64,000 bases of DNA from Caprimulgus europaeus (lineage: Eukaryota; Chordata; Aves; Caprimulgiformes; Caprimulgidae). Within the stretch, counting starts at the first letter, position 1; each line of letters starts with the position of its first letter. Shown here in pieces: positions 37,433 through 50,580 of the stretch. Under the pieces are notes generated by a model. The model was not told where the DNA came from. It was given only the letters and a program-made list of their open reading frames with translations, and made no database searches. The translations under genes were made by a program, and so were the position numbers. Location: positions 4,096,622-4,160,621 of the forward strand of contig OU015525.1 of the NCBI GenBank assembly GCA_907165065.1, in the 5' to 3' direction.

Positions 37433-38543
37433 TGTGGCAGGTTGATCCTGGCTAGGTGCCAGGTGCCCACCAAAGCTGCTCTGTCATACCTCTCCTCAGG
37501 GGGGAAGGGAAGAGAAAATATAATGAAAGGCTTGTGGATCAGCAGAGATCATTCACCAGTTACCATCATGGGTAAAATAAATTCAATTTATTATCAATCA
37601 AATCAGAGGAGGCTAATGAGAAATAAATCCGTATCCTAAAGTACCTTCCCTCCACCCCTCTCCCTGGGCTTAACTTAACTCTTTATTTTGTCTACCTCCT
37701 CCTCCCCAGAAGCACAAGGGGATGAGAAGTAGGGGTTTTAGTCAGTTCATCACACATTATTTCTTCCACTCCTTCCTCCTCAAGAGGAGGACTCATCACA
37801 CTCTTCCCCTGCTCCAGCATGGGGTCCCTCTCATGGGACACAATCCTCCACAGACTTCTGCAACTTAAGTCCTTCCCATGGAGGCTACAGTTCTTCACAA
37901 ACTGCTCCAGCATGGGTCCTTTCCATGGGGTGCAGTCCTTCAGGAACAGACTGCTCCAGTGTGGATCCCCCACAGGGTCACAAATCCTGACAACAAACCT
38001 GTTCCAGCCTGGGCTCCCCTCTCCATGAATCCACAGGTCCTGACAGGAACCTGCCCCAGCGCGGGCTTCCCACGGGGTCACAGCCTCCTTCAGGTATCCA
38101 TCTGCTCTGATGTGAGATTCTCCATGGGCTACAGGTGGTCGTCTGCTCCACCATGGACCTCCATGGACTGCATGGGGACAGCCTGCCACACCATGGTCTT
38201 CACCGTGGGCTGCAGAGGAATTTCTGCTCTGGTGCCTGGAGCAACTCCTCCTCCTCTCCATCTTCACTAACCTTGGTATCTGCAAAGTTGTTTCTCTCAC
38301 ATCTTCTCACTCCTCTCCTCTGGCTGAAGTTGTGCAGTTCTTTTTCCCCCTTTCTTAATTATGTTATCACAGAGTCCTTACCTTCATTACTGATTGGCTC
38401 GGTCTTGGCCGGCAGCGGGTCCATCTCAGAGCTGGCTGGCATTGGCTCTTTTGGACATAGGGGAAGCTTCTAGCAGCTTGTCACAGAGGCAATCCCTGTA
38501 GCCTCCCTCCTACTGCCAAACTTTGCCACACAAACTCAATACA
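37433..38543 (-). mobile_element. Solo ERVL-like LTR, family A, copy 2
   Basis: A 1111-bp LTR related along its whole length to the one at 1039. The plus strand begins TGTGGCAGGTTGATCC and ends AACTCAATACA. The flanks GTCAG (37428-37432) and GTCAA (38544-38548) match at four of five positions, so this was a 5-bp duplication with one change. Read on minus there is a TATA-like CATAATTAAG (38354-38363) and an AATAAA signal (37587-37592). Many CpG sites seen in copy 1 are TpG or CpA here, suggesting greater age. The minus strand keeps an open frame of about 190 codons from an ATG at 38261 down to 37692. It is built largely from the tandem-repeat units (PVGDPHWSS, FLKDCTPWKGP) and is discussed in the findings. 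Confidence 0.93.
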
Positions 38544-38548
38544 GTCAA

Positions 38549-38889
38549 GGAGAAAAAAAGTACTGCAAGGTTCTCCTGTGAGGAACTTCAGACACCTTTC
38601 TATTTGTTTATGAACTGCAAAAAGATACTTATTTGGAAGACAAAAACGGAGGAAAAAATCAATATGATTATTGATCACCCCACTGGAAGTAAAAACATTG
38701 TAATTGTCGAAACCAGTGTGAGACAAGACAGACTGGCACAGCAGAAAGCTGGGCAAGTAACTCTTTACAGAATACAGAAAGGAAGCAGGTGTGAGGTGGA
38801 AGAGGGGACATGCTACTACGGAGGAACATAATATCACCTAAGACTGGGCTGGATTAAGGAAAGCCAAAGGTTGGTGACAGCTGAGATGT
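38549..38889. other. Short unannotated stretch
   Basis: Between the LTR and a CR1 tail. Opposing open frames of 118 (minus, 38481-38837) and 102 codons (plus, 38523-38831) overlap each other and part of the LTR, so neither is credible as a gene. Confidence 0.5.
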
Positions 38890-39020
38890 CCTTGAAGATT
38901 TTGAAACCTCATTGGACAAGCAACCTGACGCAGAGTTCAAGAGAGTTCTACTTTGAGACTGAGGATATTTTAGAGACCTCCAGAGGTCCCTCTCAACTGA
39001 AATTGTTCTGTCATGGTTCT
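38890..39020 (+). mobile_element. Diverged CR1 3' end
   Basis: TTGAAGATTTTGAAACCTCA, CAAGCAACCTGACGCAGAG, TTTGAGACTGAGGATATTTTAG and GACCTCCAGAGGTCCCTCTC, then CTGAAATTGTTCTGTCATGG, match in order the last about 130 bp of a CR1 (EIFKTRLD codons, CAACCTGACCTAG, GAGGTCCCTTCCAACC, ATTCTGTGAT). The tail is degenerate, indicating an older insertion. Confidence 0.72.
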
Positions 39021-42000
39021 GTAATGTCATGACAATATTGCTACATCCTGCTTGTGACTGGAAAAGCTGAAAAAGGATGTTCAAATCTTAACATTTTCTT
39101 TTGTAAGACCAAATTAGGTCTTGAAAATATTTCACTCCTTCTAGGAAGCACCCAAAAATGAATCTTGCATTAAAATCTCACTTAGAAGTAGTAAGAATTA
39201 TAAGGAAAGGAGAGACATATACCAGTAGAATACCTATGATTTACAAGCAGATAAGGTATTGGTAGGAAGAAAGAACATACCACAATCGGACCAGAAGGAC
39301 AAGTCATCTGTGTTGGGTAAGTAGGGAGCCAAGCCTACTTCTGAGATGGATGCCACTTATACTGTTTGTAATCTAATCTGCACTAAAGGAACACATCAGT
39401 TCTCTGAGCACTCATTGCCTTGGTAGTGTCCTCTATGCATGACTACCAACACTTTCTCTGACTACAGCTCTTCCAAATAACAGTCCATGTGCTTGACCAT
39501 AGGTGCACCCATGGGAATGGAGCGTGCATGCAAGCTGGAACTTGTCCTCTTCAAGACTTGCTATTCAACTGTATTTAAGATAATTTTATGTGAGTGCTTG
39601 CTCTGGGTATTGTAAGCATGTGGGAACACCACAAAATTACTTGAAAAATGCATTCAAATGATATAAGGGAGTATGTATGTTTTATATGTCCTCCCAGGAA
39701 AACAGAAAAGTGGCTCTGACACTCTTAATCATTTCTCTCTTTTGCCACAAAATAATCAGAAGGCTTTTCCCTTTAGCATTGCATTCATCTTATATTAGGC
39801 ATCCATCTTTCAGTTCATTGATGAACTGTGCTATTATGAGAAGGAAAAAGGGTTTTTTTCAGTAATCAGTAGGAAGTAGAAAGACTCAAACACAGAGACA
39901 CAAACATGCAGAGCTCCGGGAGCAAGAATCAATTCACGCTGAAGACCATTTGCTCATCCATCTATGCTTGGTAGGTAATTTAGGCCTTGAAAGCAGTACA
40001 GTTAGCACACTGAAACGGCATTACTTGTTACTGTTCAAGGTGAATAATGTGGCCTTCTAAGGCCAGGGTCATTATCTCCCTGAGCTTGCTCGTGGCAAGG
40101 TAGAGGAAAGAAATATAGTGTCTATCTAAGAAGACCAATATTTTCAATTCAGATGTGCTTTGTATGAAACAGAAGCTCAGTATTTTATGGGGTACGACAT
40201 CATTTCCAACACATCTTTTATAATATTTGCTTGGGGTTGGCAGAAAAAATGATACTGTTGAGCCAAACCCTAGAATTGGACAAGTTAATCACAGCAACAG
40301 TTACACTTTTCCATATTAATCATAGATTATCCACCAAGGAAAACAGGCAATAGCAAAAACAAAGGAGTCCAATACAAGCAAGTCAGAGCCAGGATGATGG
40401 TGTTAGAGCTGAGTTTTCCATTTGATTATTGTTCAGAAGGAACTGCCTGAATTCAGTCTTAGCAGGTTTCATCTACATTAAATTCAGATGCCTATGGTAT
40501 AAATATCTATGCTAAACCAAGTTATCTGATATTCAGTGTACCTGGAGTACATTGAGTCAACACAATGGCAGGAGTTTAGAGTACAATTCCTCTGACTCAG
40601 TGTGTAGGTACCTACATAAGGAAGATTTGAATTACACACTAAAATCTATCGATTCGATTGACTATGGACTCAGTTGTGGTAGCTAAACAAAAGCATCCAG
40701 TGCTATTGGAAATGCCCTAGCATATTGCTTTTGTAGTTCATTTGACAGTCCAGAAAATCTTAGGTCTCCCAAAGGTCTAGTGACCTGCTTTTCTGAGATC
40801 TCTTGTATATGAATGCATTTCAGATACTGCTAAATGCCAAAGCTTACCCAACTGATTTAACTCCCAGTGCTTCACTGGCAATAAAGGTAGCTTAGGGTAA
40901 TTTGTTCAAATGTACACAGCTTTCAGTAATCTTCAGATAGAGTCCACCTTCTTACTCACCAGAGGTATTACCACATCTAATGTCAGGGTATGACTGAAAT
41001 ATTCTTATCTTCCACTTCTCACAGTGGTGGCAATTGCACTTCCAGCTATGAGAAGGAAAAACACTTGAAACATCTAAGTTAAATGGGTCACCTAATAAGG
41101 ATTATTATTATTTTTTGTATTAGGGGGCTAAGTTGACAAAATTGGTATTCTTGAACATCTTTAATAAAATGCCCAGCATTCTCTCCCATTAATTTCCTCC
41201 CCTCTACAAGGAGTCAGTTTTTCTGCCTTTTGTAGCAGACAGCTTGATTTACTCATAATTTTCCTATTTTTTCACTGTTGTCACCACTGCTAAGTTCAAT
41301 GGCAATTCAAATGTGGCCCAAAGTAGTCCTGACCAATGAGAATTTGACATTTTCCTTAGTGGTTTACAAATAGGAACTGTTTCTCCTGGCTGGACATTAA
41401 AATAGTTAAGCCACCTGGAGGAGAAAAGATCCTAACAGCATAATTGTAATTCTTACATGTGGTTAAGGATAAAAGATACGGAAAAAGTCAAAGGTCCTTT
41501 TGTTCCCCACATTCCTTCTGTATTAGAAAACAATGAAGAGACTGATCCAGGATCATGACTGTGTCACTGAAGAAATCATAATATAGATTCAGAAAAGAAA
41601 CAAATTCTTGTTACATAAGCAATACTATTTCAATACTTCATAACTACTGAGTGCTTGATTATTGTCCTTTACATTCCCTTACAATAGGGCTACTATGAGA
41701 TTGATTTTCATAAGGAAAAACCAACCAACAACAACAACAAAAGTGAATATGATAAGAGTTTAATCTTTTGCATCTATTCCAAACATTGCACATTATGGGC
41801 AATCTTGAGGTACTTTGCTCCCCAGCAAAAACATCTTTTCCCTATAGCCAATGGAACAGTTACTTTCTATCTTCACTGATGGCATGCTATTACAAGGCCA
41901 CTTTACTCTAAGTTACATCAAGTTCATCTTACTCTCCCAGATTCTTTCCCTTCATCAGTCCTCTTCTGCCCTTAAGTCTGTCCCTGTTTCCAGACTATCT

Positions 42001-45000
42001 CCTCTTTTTTTTTGTCTTAATACCTAGCTCTTAATCCCAGTTCCTTCATCTCCTTCTGCTGGAGTATGACTTCTAATTCTGTACATTTCTATCTAAAGAC
42101 TTATAATTTAACTATGTTTGACAATTCATCATCTGAGAACTACAGGCAAATCTCTAACAGAGGTGACCTGTTAGATTTCAAGTCCTCTCTCAAAAGAGTG
42201 GAGGAACTAAAATGTCTAAATCAAATCAGATCTATGAAAATCAGATCATCTTGATACCATTTATTTCTTAACAGAGATGCATTAGGAGTAGTATTCCACA
42301 ATGTTTTTTTCTTAGGAAAATATGATTTAATTGAGTATGGCAAAATTTGTACAGAAAGCTAAATAGAGGTTCCCAAATTGTGAAATGATAATGCTATGTC
42401 ACACTACTTGTGCCCTGACTGGAATTAAATATATTAGTACTTGAGCTATTCAAGTTTAGCTCCTGAGGCTGTTTTATGTGCTGGCGAGGTGCTGGTTGCT
42501 AATCCCAGTTCCCAGCTGCCAGAAGAACTAAGACAACAAGAATCTGCTACTGTGGACATGGTTGATTTTCTTGAGATTTAACTGCATGCTCAAATCTTGC
42601 ATGATCCCACAGAGGACTGTTGCATTTACTTAACTGCCATAGCCCATCTGAAAAACATTCCTGTAGTTATTTCAGCCCTGAATTCTCCTTCATATGTGAT
42701 ATCTACCCTGTGATTTTCAGTCATATGACAATTTGGTGTGTGGTTTGTAATGTCAGGGTTATCAATTACTTTGCCCCACAATTATATCTACATATAAAAG
42801 TATTTATTATTGCAATAGAGTTGGATTCAGCTTTAAAACTGGGTAATTGTGGATTTTGAGGCAAGACAAATGATTATCCTAGCTTCACAACTACCATTTC
42901 AATGCTCTATTTAGGTGGAAAAGGGCTGAAAAAAGCCTGTTTCTTTTTGCCCCTCTTCCACACAGCGTGCAAAGCATACAAAAATTTACTTTGCATTCAG
43001 CACAAACATGTCACTCTGAAAGGACTGTGTCAGCAGCCTTAATTGCTTGGCTGGTGCCACAAGACTGATGGATTGTAGGCTCCTGCATTTCTAGAGGAAG
43101 GATGAGAACAGATGGGATTTTGCCAATTTAAGCTTCTGTACATGTTTAATGTCCTATTTATCTCTTCTAGTGTGCCTGAAATGGCAATAAATGAACTAGA
43201 TTTTTACTGGAATCTGTTAATGTCACGAGAACTGGTTGTGAAGAACAAAAAGCTCTATTAGCCTACATTGACCTGCAAATAAACAACAGGCTGAGAGGAG
43301 TGGTAACCCACTTTCTAATTTACTTAATGGTCTTTTAATGAGTGGGCTTATGGCTGTACAGTAAATACATTAGTCTAGCACCCTAGAGGCTTCTATTCAT
43401 ATTATTTCCTGAGACTTTGAGACACCTCCTATTGTTTCTGTTCTTCTATTTTTTGCTCAGATGAATCTAACAGTTCATCCAACCAATCCTTAAATTATTT
43501 TAGGGGTTGGAATGCAAACAACAGTACTAAGACATTCTTGTCACAAGTCTAAGAATCATAATGCCTCATTCATCTACCTACCAGGTTGAGTGTCCCTATC
43601 TAAATCCAATCTAAATCTCTATCTAATGAGTTTCTGTACCTAAAGTGTATTTCACACTTCACAAAAAAATGCAGCCTATTTTTGCTGCTGCGGAGATTGT
43701 GATTTACTAGGGCTCAGAGCTGTAAAAACCATAACATAATGGAATCATTGTTACCTGGGAAAACAAGCAGAGTAGGCTGCAAACACCAGAAAGACAAGGA
43801 GGGAAATTCTTTGGGTTAATTTTAAATTTGCAACCTAAATCTGTAATGTATTTTAAGTTTAGTAAGGATACCTTCTGATACTAAGATGTTTGTTTATTCT
43901 AGTTTAAATCCCTTGAGCATGGAAATCACAACAGAATTATATTTCTGGGTAAGAAATTCATGGGAAACCACCCTCCTGTTTAGTTTATAAGAACATTTTC
44001 AAGAATCATAAACTCAATTACTTCTGAGAAAGAAAAATAACAGGAGAAAACAGCTTTACATCAGTTTTCAAAACTGAAGAAGTTTGGATGAATTCCAGAC
44101 TGAATTTTAAGTGATAGAAATATTTTCAACATTAGACATGTTTATAAGCAAATTGTAGCATATCTCGTAGGTTTTAGAGTTTTATGAAAGAATTACTGCT
44201 CATAGTGTATAGCCTTTATACACTGTAGGCATACACAGAGACATGTGAATTAAACCATTGATGTCTTCTACTGAAAGACATATTTTTTTAGGTTTACCTA
44301 TTTTTTAACTAATATAAGAGCAGCAGCTTTCGAATCTGAAAAACAAAGCACTTTTTAGATGCCTTGATTTAATTTTGCAAATTAGAAAATATTGGCTCAA
44401 ATAATTTAAGTAAGACCATACAGTCAAATATTTTCAGGAGTGGGTAAATCTCCTAAATCCCCCAGCTTAGTACCCCTTATTCTGCATAACTGAAGAGTAT
44501 TAAAATATAACATTCAAATTACCTCAACAGGTCATTTATTCACTCAGGCTTTACTGAGCACCTTTGTTAATGATTTAGTGCCTGAACACTAAACCAAGAA
44601 CACTTAGCAGGAGCAAAAATTCTGCAAATATACTAAAGAATAGCAAATTCCAGTTAGTCTCCAAATAGAGTCTATGATTAAATGGTTTCTATTTAAGCAG
44701 CAGCAATACCAAACTCTTTTATGCAAAATTGTAAAGGCTAATAGATGCAATAGTCTTTAAACTAAAGAGACAAAGGGAAGAAAGGAAGTGTTTTCTCAGC
44801 TTAGATAAAATTATATGTATTTCAAAAATACACAGCCTTTTCCTTTGCTTTCAGAACATGGTAAGTAGTAAAGTATTAGCACTTAAATGCTAATAAATAA
44901 GGATAAAAAAAAAAGATTAAAAAGAGCTAAAAATACTACTAAATGATACAGATGTTGATATAGAGGTCACGGATTTAACCTACTTGAATGATTTTTATAA

Positions 45001-47648
45001 ACAGTCTGTCAGTTTATAGGTAGGCACAACCTTTCTGGGAGGGATAGCACTGGAAGGAGAGTTAGAAGAATCACAGGATATTTAAAATATCACAAAATGA
45101 CATCTCCATAATGAAGACTGTTGAGGAAAAAAACTAGAAGGAGGAACATAAAAAAAAAAAAAAAGATTTGAGCTTTTTCTCTTTCTTTAAAGAGCTTGGA
45201 GAAAAGAGGGCTGCATTATGTCTACACCAACATTTCCAAGCCTAGAACTGATGATGAGCTTTCAAACAAATCTGGAGTAATTGGAATCTTTTTTGGTTAG
45301 TGGTTTTTTTTATAAGTTCACAGGTAGAGTAAATTGTTAACTGTCAGACTACACCAGTTGACAAGGTGGCATAAAGTTAAAAACACAATCTAGAAATGCA
45401 GATTTTTGGAGGAATTGTTATTTTTAAATGTTAGACTTAGAACAATTTGGACAAGTAGGACTTGTGCAATCCGTGGAGGTAATACTTCAGTCCAAGCACA
45501 ACTCAGAACTGATGTAGTTCACTGACATTGTACAACGAAGTTACACAATGAGTTAGATACTGATTCTTTAGGTGTCAAAATTTATCAAAATGTTTTTAAA
45601 ATCAAAGTAGACCTAACAGTCAGAGATCACACACTTAGATTACTTACATAATGTGGCTCTCTATCCAACAACTTGTACTTGGAAAACTGTTAGCACACAG
45701 AATATTATTTAGACATAGATTAATCCCATTTAACTTTCAGCATCTAACTAAATCACTTAGTGAGCATGGAGAGTGATCTATGCTCCATCTAAATTCAAAG
45801 GAGAAGAGTCTACACTTCAGAGTGATTCATATCTTGGATAGCTTAAGTTGCTCATGGGAATTATCCAAGTCTATCATCTCCACTGACTGGAAAGGAAACA
45901 AAAAGGAAGGAATCCTAAGGCTAGACAAGATAAACTACAAAAGTAAACAGAAATAAAGGACTTAACATTTCCTTAGTAGTTTGTTGTATCATCTGAAGCT
46001 CATGACTAATTTCTGCTTACTGTTTGTCTTCAAATCCAAATTTTGGGCCTTGTGAGATCAAGCATAAAGCACTGAGTGTAAACTGGGAGATTGGAGTATG
46101 CAAGAGGGCTAACTCAAAGGCTGGGAATATCTTAGCCAGCAAAGTGCATAGGCTTATAACATTAAGCCATTCAGCAGCAAAGATAACCAGTGCAATTAAA
46201 GCCACAGCAGTGCAGAAAAGTCCATTTATGCATGTATAAATTCAGTGATCCCAGCTGCTCAAAGTGGAAGGATTTTAGAGATAAATCACAAAATCCTGTC
46301 ATGTGAGGATCATCTTCACTGTCACTGAAACAGGGTGTCTAGTCTTAAGATATCAAGAATTAAAATAATAAATGTTATATATAATATTGCCATTAATGAA
46401 AAGGATCCACTAAAATATATTTTACATCGTGAAATGAAAATATATTGCTACTAACTTTAAAAGAAATGATAAAGCCTGAAGGTGAAAATCACCTCATATA
46501 ACTTTATTTGCACCAATTACTTTCACACTTGGATAGAATACCTGAGGAGTTGGGTTGTCATCTATTTGGATGACTGATAACACGTGATGAGATAGATCAA
46601 TCTCTTTATCTAGTTAGTTCCTATCAAAATCAGTGCAAGTTCAGGTACTTTGTGAACATAAATTACTAATAAGGGAGTGCATGTGAATAATACAAGAACA
46701 GAATAGACACTAACATTCTTGAATTAATTACTGGCTCAGAATAATCCTTATTCTGTAGTGAATAATAACGAATGAAAATAAACAAATGGGAATATTATGA
46801 CCAACAGCAAGATAACTTTCCAATGACTTATTTCACTAGTTAGCAGGAGAGTCTTTACAGCACAAAGACTCATTTTTTTAATTAGATATTAGGACAGAAT
46901 ACAAAGAAACATGTAAGTAACAGGAAGTGACAGAAAAATAGATTAGTTCCCAAACCTCATTTTTCACAAATAGTCCTTAGAGTGGTGAACAAGTTTTCCT
47001 GATGTCCAGAGTTTTGTGGTCAAATTAAAAGATGAAAGGTTTTTTTCTTTACCAAGTTAGTTGTATAATTTAACAGTCTCTAGGTAAATATATGGAAGTT
47101 CTCCTATAAAAAAGCTTTCTTAGAGCATAGAAGAGAAAAGGTGGCTGTGTATTTGTTGATGTTGCCTGAACAGAGTGGAACAACAGAGTGGAAGGATATG
47201 GGGAGTCTTAGTAGCATTGTTGTTCATTGGAAGTTTGTAGCTCAGCTCTTCAGCTGGAGAAAGCTCTTCTCTGGAATTGCCTATACTTGTGGAAGCTTTG
47301 CACACCTTTTTGTGGATAATTAAGCATTGACTGCTGGATAACAGTAAGTTTTAACATAGTAAGGTGCTTCTTGTTCCCTTACATATCTTCTGTCTTCAAA
47401 CTGAAAACCTGAAATAGAGTGTGCTATCTGCCTGTTAGCAGAGTTCAGGACTGGATGGTAATGAGAAAGACCAAGCAAACCAACAGTTCTCTATCAAACC
47501 TTCTTATTCAGTCAGTTCAAGATACTATTACTCCTGAGCTCCTAAATACATGTTAGGATGTAGATTTGTTTCAAATAACTTCAGTGGTCTGAGTTAGATG
47601 TATAAACTATCTATTTATACTGGTCCCTTTGTAACACATTTCTGCTGG

Positions 47649-47699
47649 GTGATTCATCCCACTTATGTTAGATATCTATCTCAGATTGGGATGAATCAC
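47649..47699. repeat. Perfect 13-bp inverted repeat, 25-bp loop
   Basis: GTGATTCATCCCA (47649-47661) is exactly complementary to TGGGATGAATCAC (47687-47699), with a 25-bp AT-rich spacer. A transcript on either strand could fold into a 13-bp stem. It may be a chance palindrome, the remnant of a small DNA transposon end pair, or paired binding sites. No target duplication is evident just outside the arms. Confidence 0.85.
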
Positions 47700-48115
47700 T
47701 CTCTGGAACTACCAGTCCCTCCTGTTTGATTGCTGAGGAGGATTAAATAGTAAGTTAAGAATTGTTGTCTACTTAGAGGGGAACTTTTACAGACTGCAGC
47801 TGTACGTGCGTTATCCTACTATTGCCTGTGATCTTTCCAGGCTCATATGGGTTACAGAACCTGCAAAAATCTTTGTTTTCCCATATTTTCTTCTCCCTAG
47901 AAAAATCAGCTACTGATCACATATGATAGCACCTGACAGCTCACCAGAAAGAAAGTCAGTAGACCTTATTTAGTTGTTTATTCAATGAGGTAAGAATTAC
48001 CAGATATCTTAATTAGAGCAGGATTTACCAGGTCTTAAAGCTGATCCTGAATAATTTTCCCTTTCTGTCTTCTTGGAAGTAAATAATGATTAGAAATCCC
48101 ACAGAAAAATATCTC

Positions 48116-48176
48116 ACATTAATTCCTCTTGTGCAGCAATAATCAAACATTAATTTCTCTTGTGCCACAGTAAACC
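48116..48176. repeat. Two-copy tandem duplication, 31 bp
   Basis: ACATTAATTCCTCTTGTGC (from 48116) is repeated as ACATTAATTTCTCTTGTGC (from 48147). The 3' halves of the units have diverged. Local duplication with no associated gene. Confidence 0.85.
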
Positions 48177-50318
48177 TATTTATAGGTTTTATATCCTACC
48201 AAAGTACTTGATCTTGTTCTGGACAAAGGTGACAAAAATTCAGTGCAATATCCACAATTAGAATTAGGATTTCATCTATTTGCTGAGACTACCAACAAGA
48301 GGATGATTTGGTGTCAATGACAGTCTTGGTTTTTATGCTGTGAACATTTTTCTCCTGTGGTTCCAAGTTTTGTTTCAGTGAAAGAGTTAATGTGTGGTAA
48401 AGACTCTGGGTCTGTCCAGGTCTAGTCTGGGTATGAATCAGATACTTGCTAGTGAAATTTCCTACCTCTCAAGTATTCTTCAGTAAATGTTGCTTCCAGC
48501 ATCAACCTGGTGGCAATAAATTACTCAAAAAAGTGCCCTCAAGCACCACCAACACAAAAAGAAGCTGCTTCTAAAAAAAAAAAAAAAATCTAAAAAGTGT
48601 TCAGTTAATTTTAAGAATAAATAATATTTTAAAGGAACAGTATTTAAATACCTTAATTTCAATTGCAACTCACAGTAGAAAATTACTAGCTGGTCAGCCT
48701 TCACTCAGACTTAGGAGATGCTCCACTTAACACTAAGTTTATTATATTGTTTTCCACCTCCTCTGATTTTAGCTCTTTAGCCTGAAACTGCATAGGAAAA
48801 GCATTTCTTAGGCTTTTGTGTAATCAGTGCAACTTGAGATTGGCAAAATGCTTTTACAGACTTGCACCGTTTTTTCCTTTAGAGATAATGGCAATGATAC
48901 TCTCATCTCCATGCTTTGATATGGTTCTATTTCACTTTTAATATGAAGCTCAATTAAGAAATAAGTATGACTAAAACAGGTAAAAGAAAATATCCTGAGC
49001 TTCCATCTATCCCCCAGATTTAAGGAGGAGAGAACACTAATTTAAGACTAGAATTTATTTATACATTTTATACTGTTTCTTATTAATTGGCATGAGAACG
49101 AGAGTAATTTCTAAAATTCATATGACATCTATTAAACATTTTCTTCTAAGTAAGTAAATGAAAGAGATTTACTAATTCTGGTAGACAGTTCATGAATTAG
49201 TAATGGCTGAGAGATACTAAACACAGAGGGACATATTAAATCTGTATAAAATGCAAAATACTCTTCAGATCTCCACTAAATTCATTTAATCCCTTTTTGC
49301 ATGTTTTAAGGCACATCAGATTTTATAAATATTGATACAATGCAGTGAAAGGTGACTGTTTACAAAGAAAGGACAAGCACCACAGAGAGATGTTGCTTAA
49401 CATGACTACAGTGTATGCACTGGAGTTACATTTTGGGATGTTCTTAATTGTCACTGGCTGAAAAGACCAGTTTCACTGAATACTCTATTAAGATGCAGGA
49501 AGGGGATGGCTATTTTAGAAATATCTGGGATTTTAATAGCTTTTTCTTCTCTTTACAAGCTATATTGTTTTATGAATATTCAAAATAAATCCATTCAGAC
49601 AAGATTTAGAAAATGTTTCTGAGGTGACAAGCAACACTGAGTAACATTTTAAAAGACAGTTTCCTGGCTTTTTGGACCAGCAGCATCAATGCTAAAAATT
49701 CCTGCTGGATCAATATGAACTTTTGACATAAAAGGTTCAGTTAACGAGCTTGCTAATGTTTCTACTCTTTCAGATCCAGTGAAGCATCCACAGAACACAC
49801 ATCATGGCCTCATCCACCATGAGTGGTCTGTGAATCATGGTGTCTGAACCATGCTCTGTCCTGTCTGTGCCTTTAACATATCCTGAGGAAGTCAACGTTT
49901 TTCATTTGTTTTTATAAATGTACACTCAGTCACTGGTCTTTCTTTGGTGACCTCCCTTTGCTCTCTGGTCGAATTCTCATTTTGCCAGGAAGAAAACCTC
50001 ATCCTCTCTTATTATGTTACCATTTGTATTGCTGTAGCATCCAAAAGAACAGTCAGAGAGAGAAACTGGTAATAAGAAATGTGGTCACGGGTAGGTCAAT
50101 AGTGCTGACTCTGAGAGGGTCTGTGGGTGTGTGATAGTTTAGCGTAGCTGGCATCCAAACAAGACACAGCCACTCTCAGCCTCCTCCCCACCCAGGGAAT
50201 AGAGGAGAGAATTGGAGGGGTAAAGGTCAGGAGACTTGTAGGTTGAGATAAAAACAATTTAATAACTAGAGTAAAAATAAAATTAAAATAATAAGAATAA
50301 TATGAGTAATAATGATAA

Positions 50319-50341
50319 CTATATATATATATATATATATG
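50319..50341. repeat. (AT)n microsatellite within the LTR
   Basis: Eleven or so AT dinucleotides inside the simple-sequence segment of the family B LTR, after (AAT)-like units. Confidence 0.88.
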
Positions 50342-50580
50342 AGTGATGCAGAGTACAATTGCTCACCCCCCAATGATAATGATCCCAGAGGAGCAGAAAC
50401 AAACCCTGAAACTGGAATTGTAATGCCAGAAAAGCGAATCCCCCCCTTTCTGCTCAGCCCCAAGTAATATACTAAACATGATGTGATATGATATGGAATA
50501 TCTTATTGGCATATCCAACTGTCAGTTCGGGGTGTTACTAACTACTAAATTTCTCTTCTTCTCCACTCCCCGCTTCCAGG

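Larger units (their letters stand above)
39021..50124. other. 11 kb block without recognised transposons
   Basis: This is the longest stretch in the window lacking identifiable CR1 or LTR sequence. It is AT-rich, with no coding frame above about 80 codons and no RNA gene that I can recognise. Listed separately within it are an inverted repeat at 47649 and a tandem duplication at 48116. The segment near 43000-43400 has mixed-complexity sequence with homeodomain-like cores and could be conserved non-coding DNA. Absence of transposons over this distance is compatible with either chance or constraint. Confidence 0.5.
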
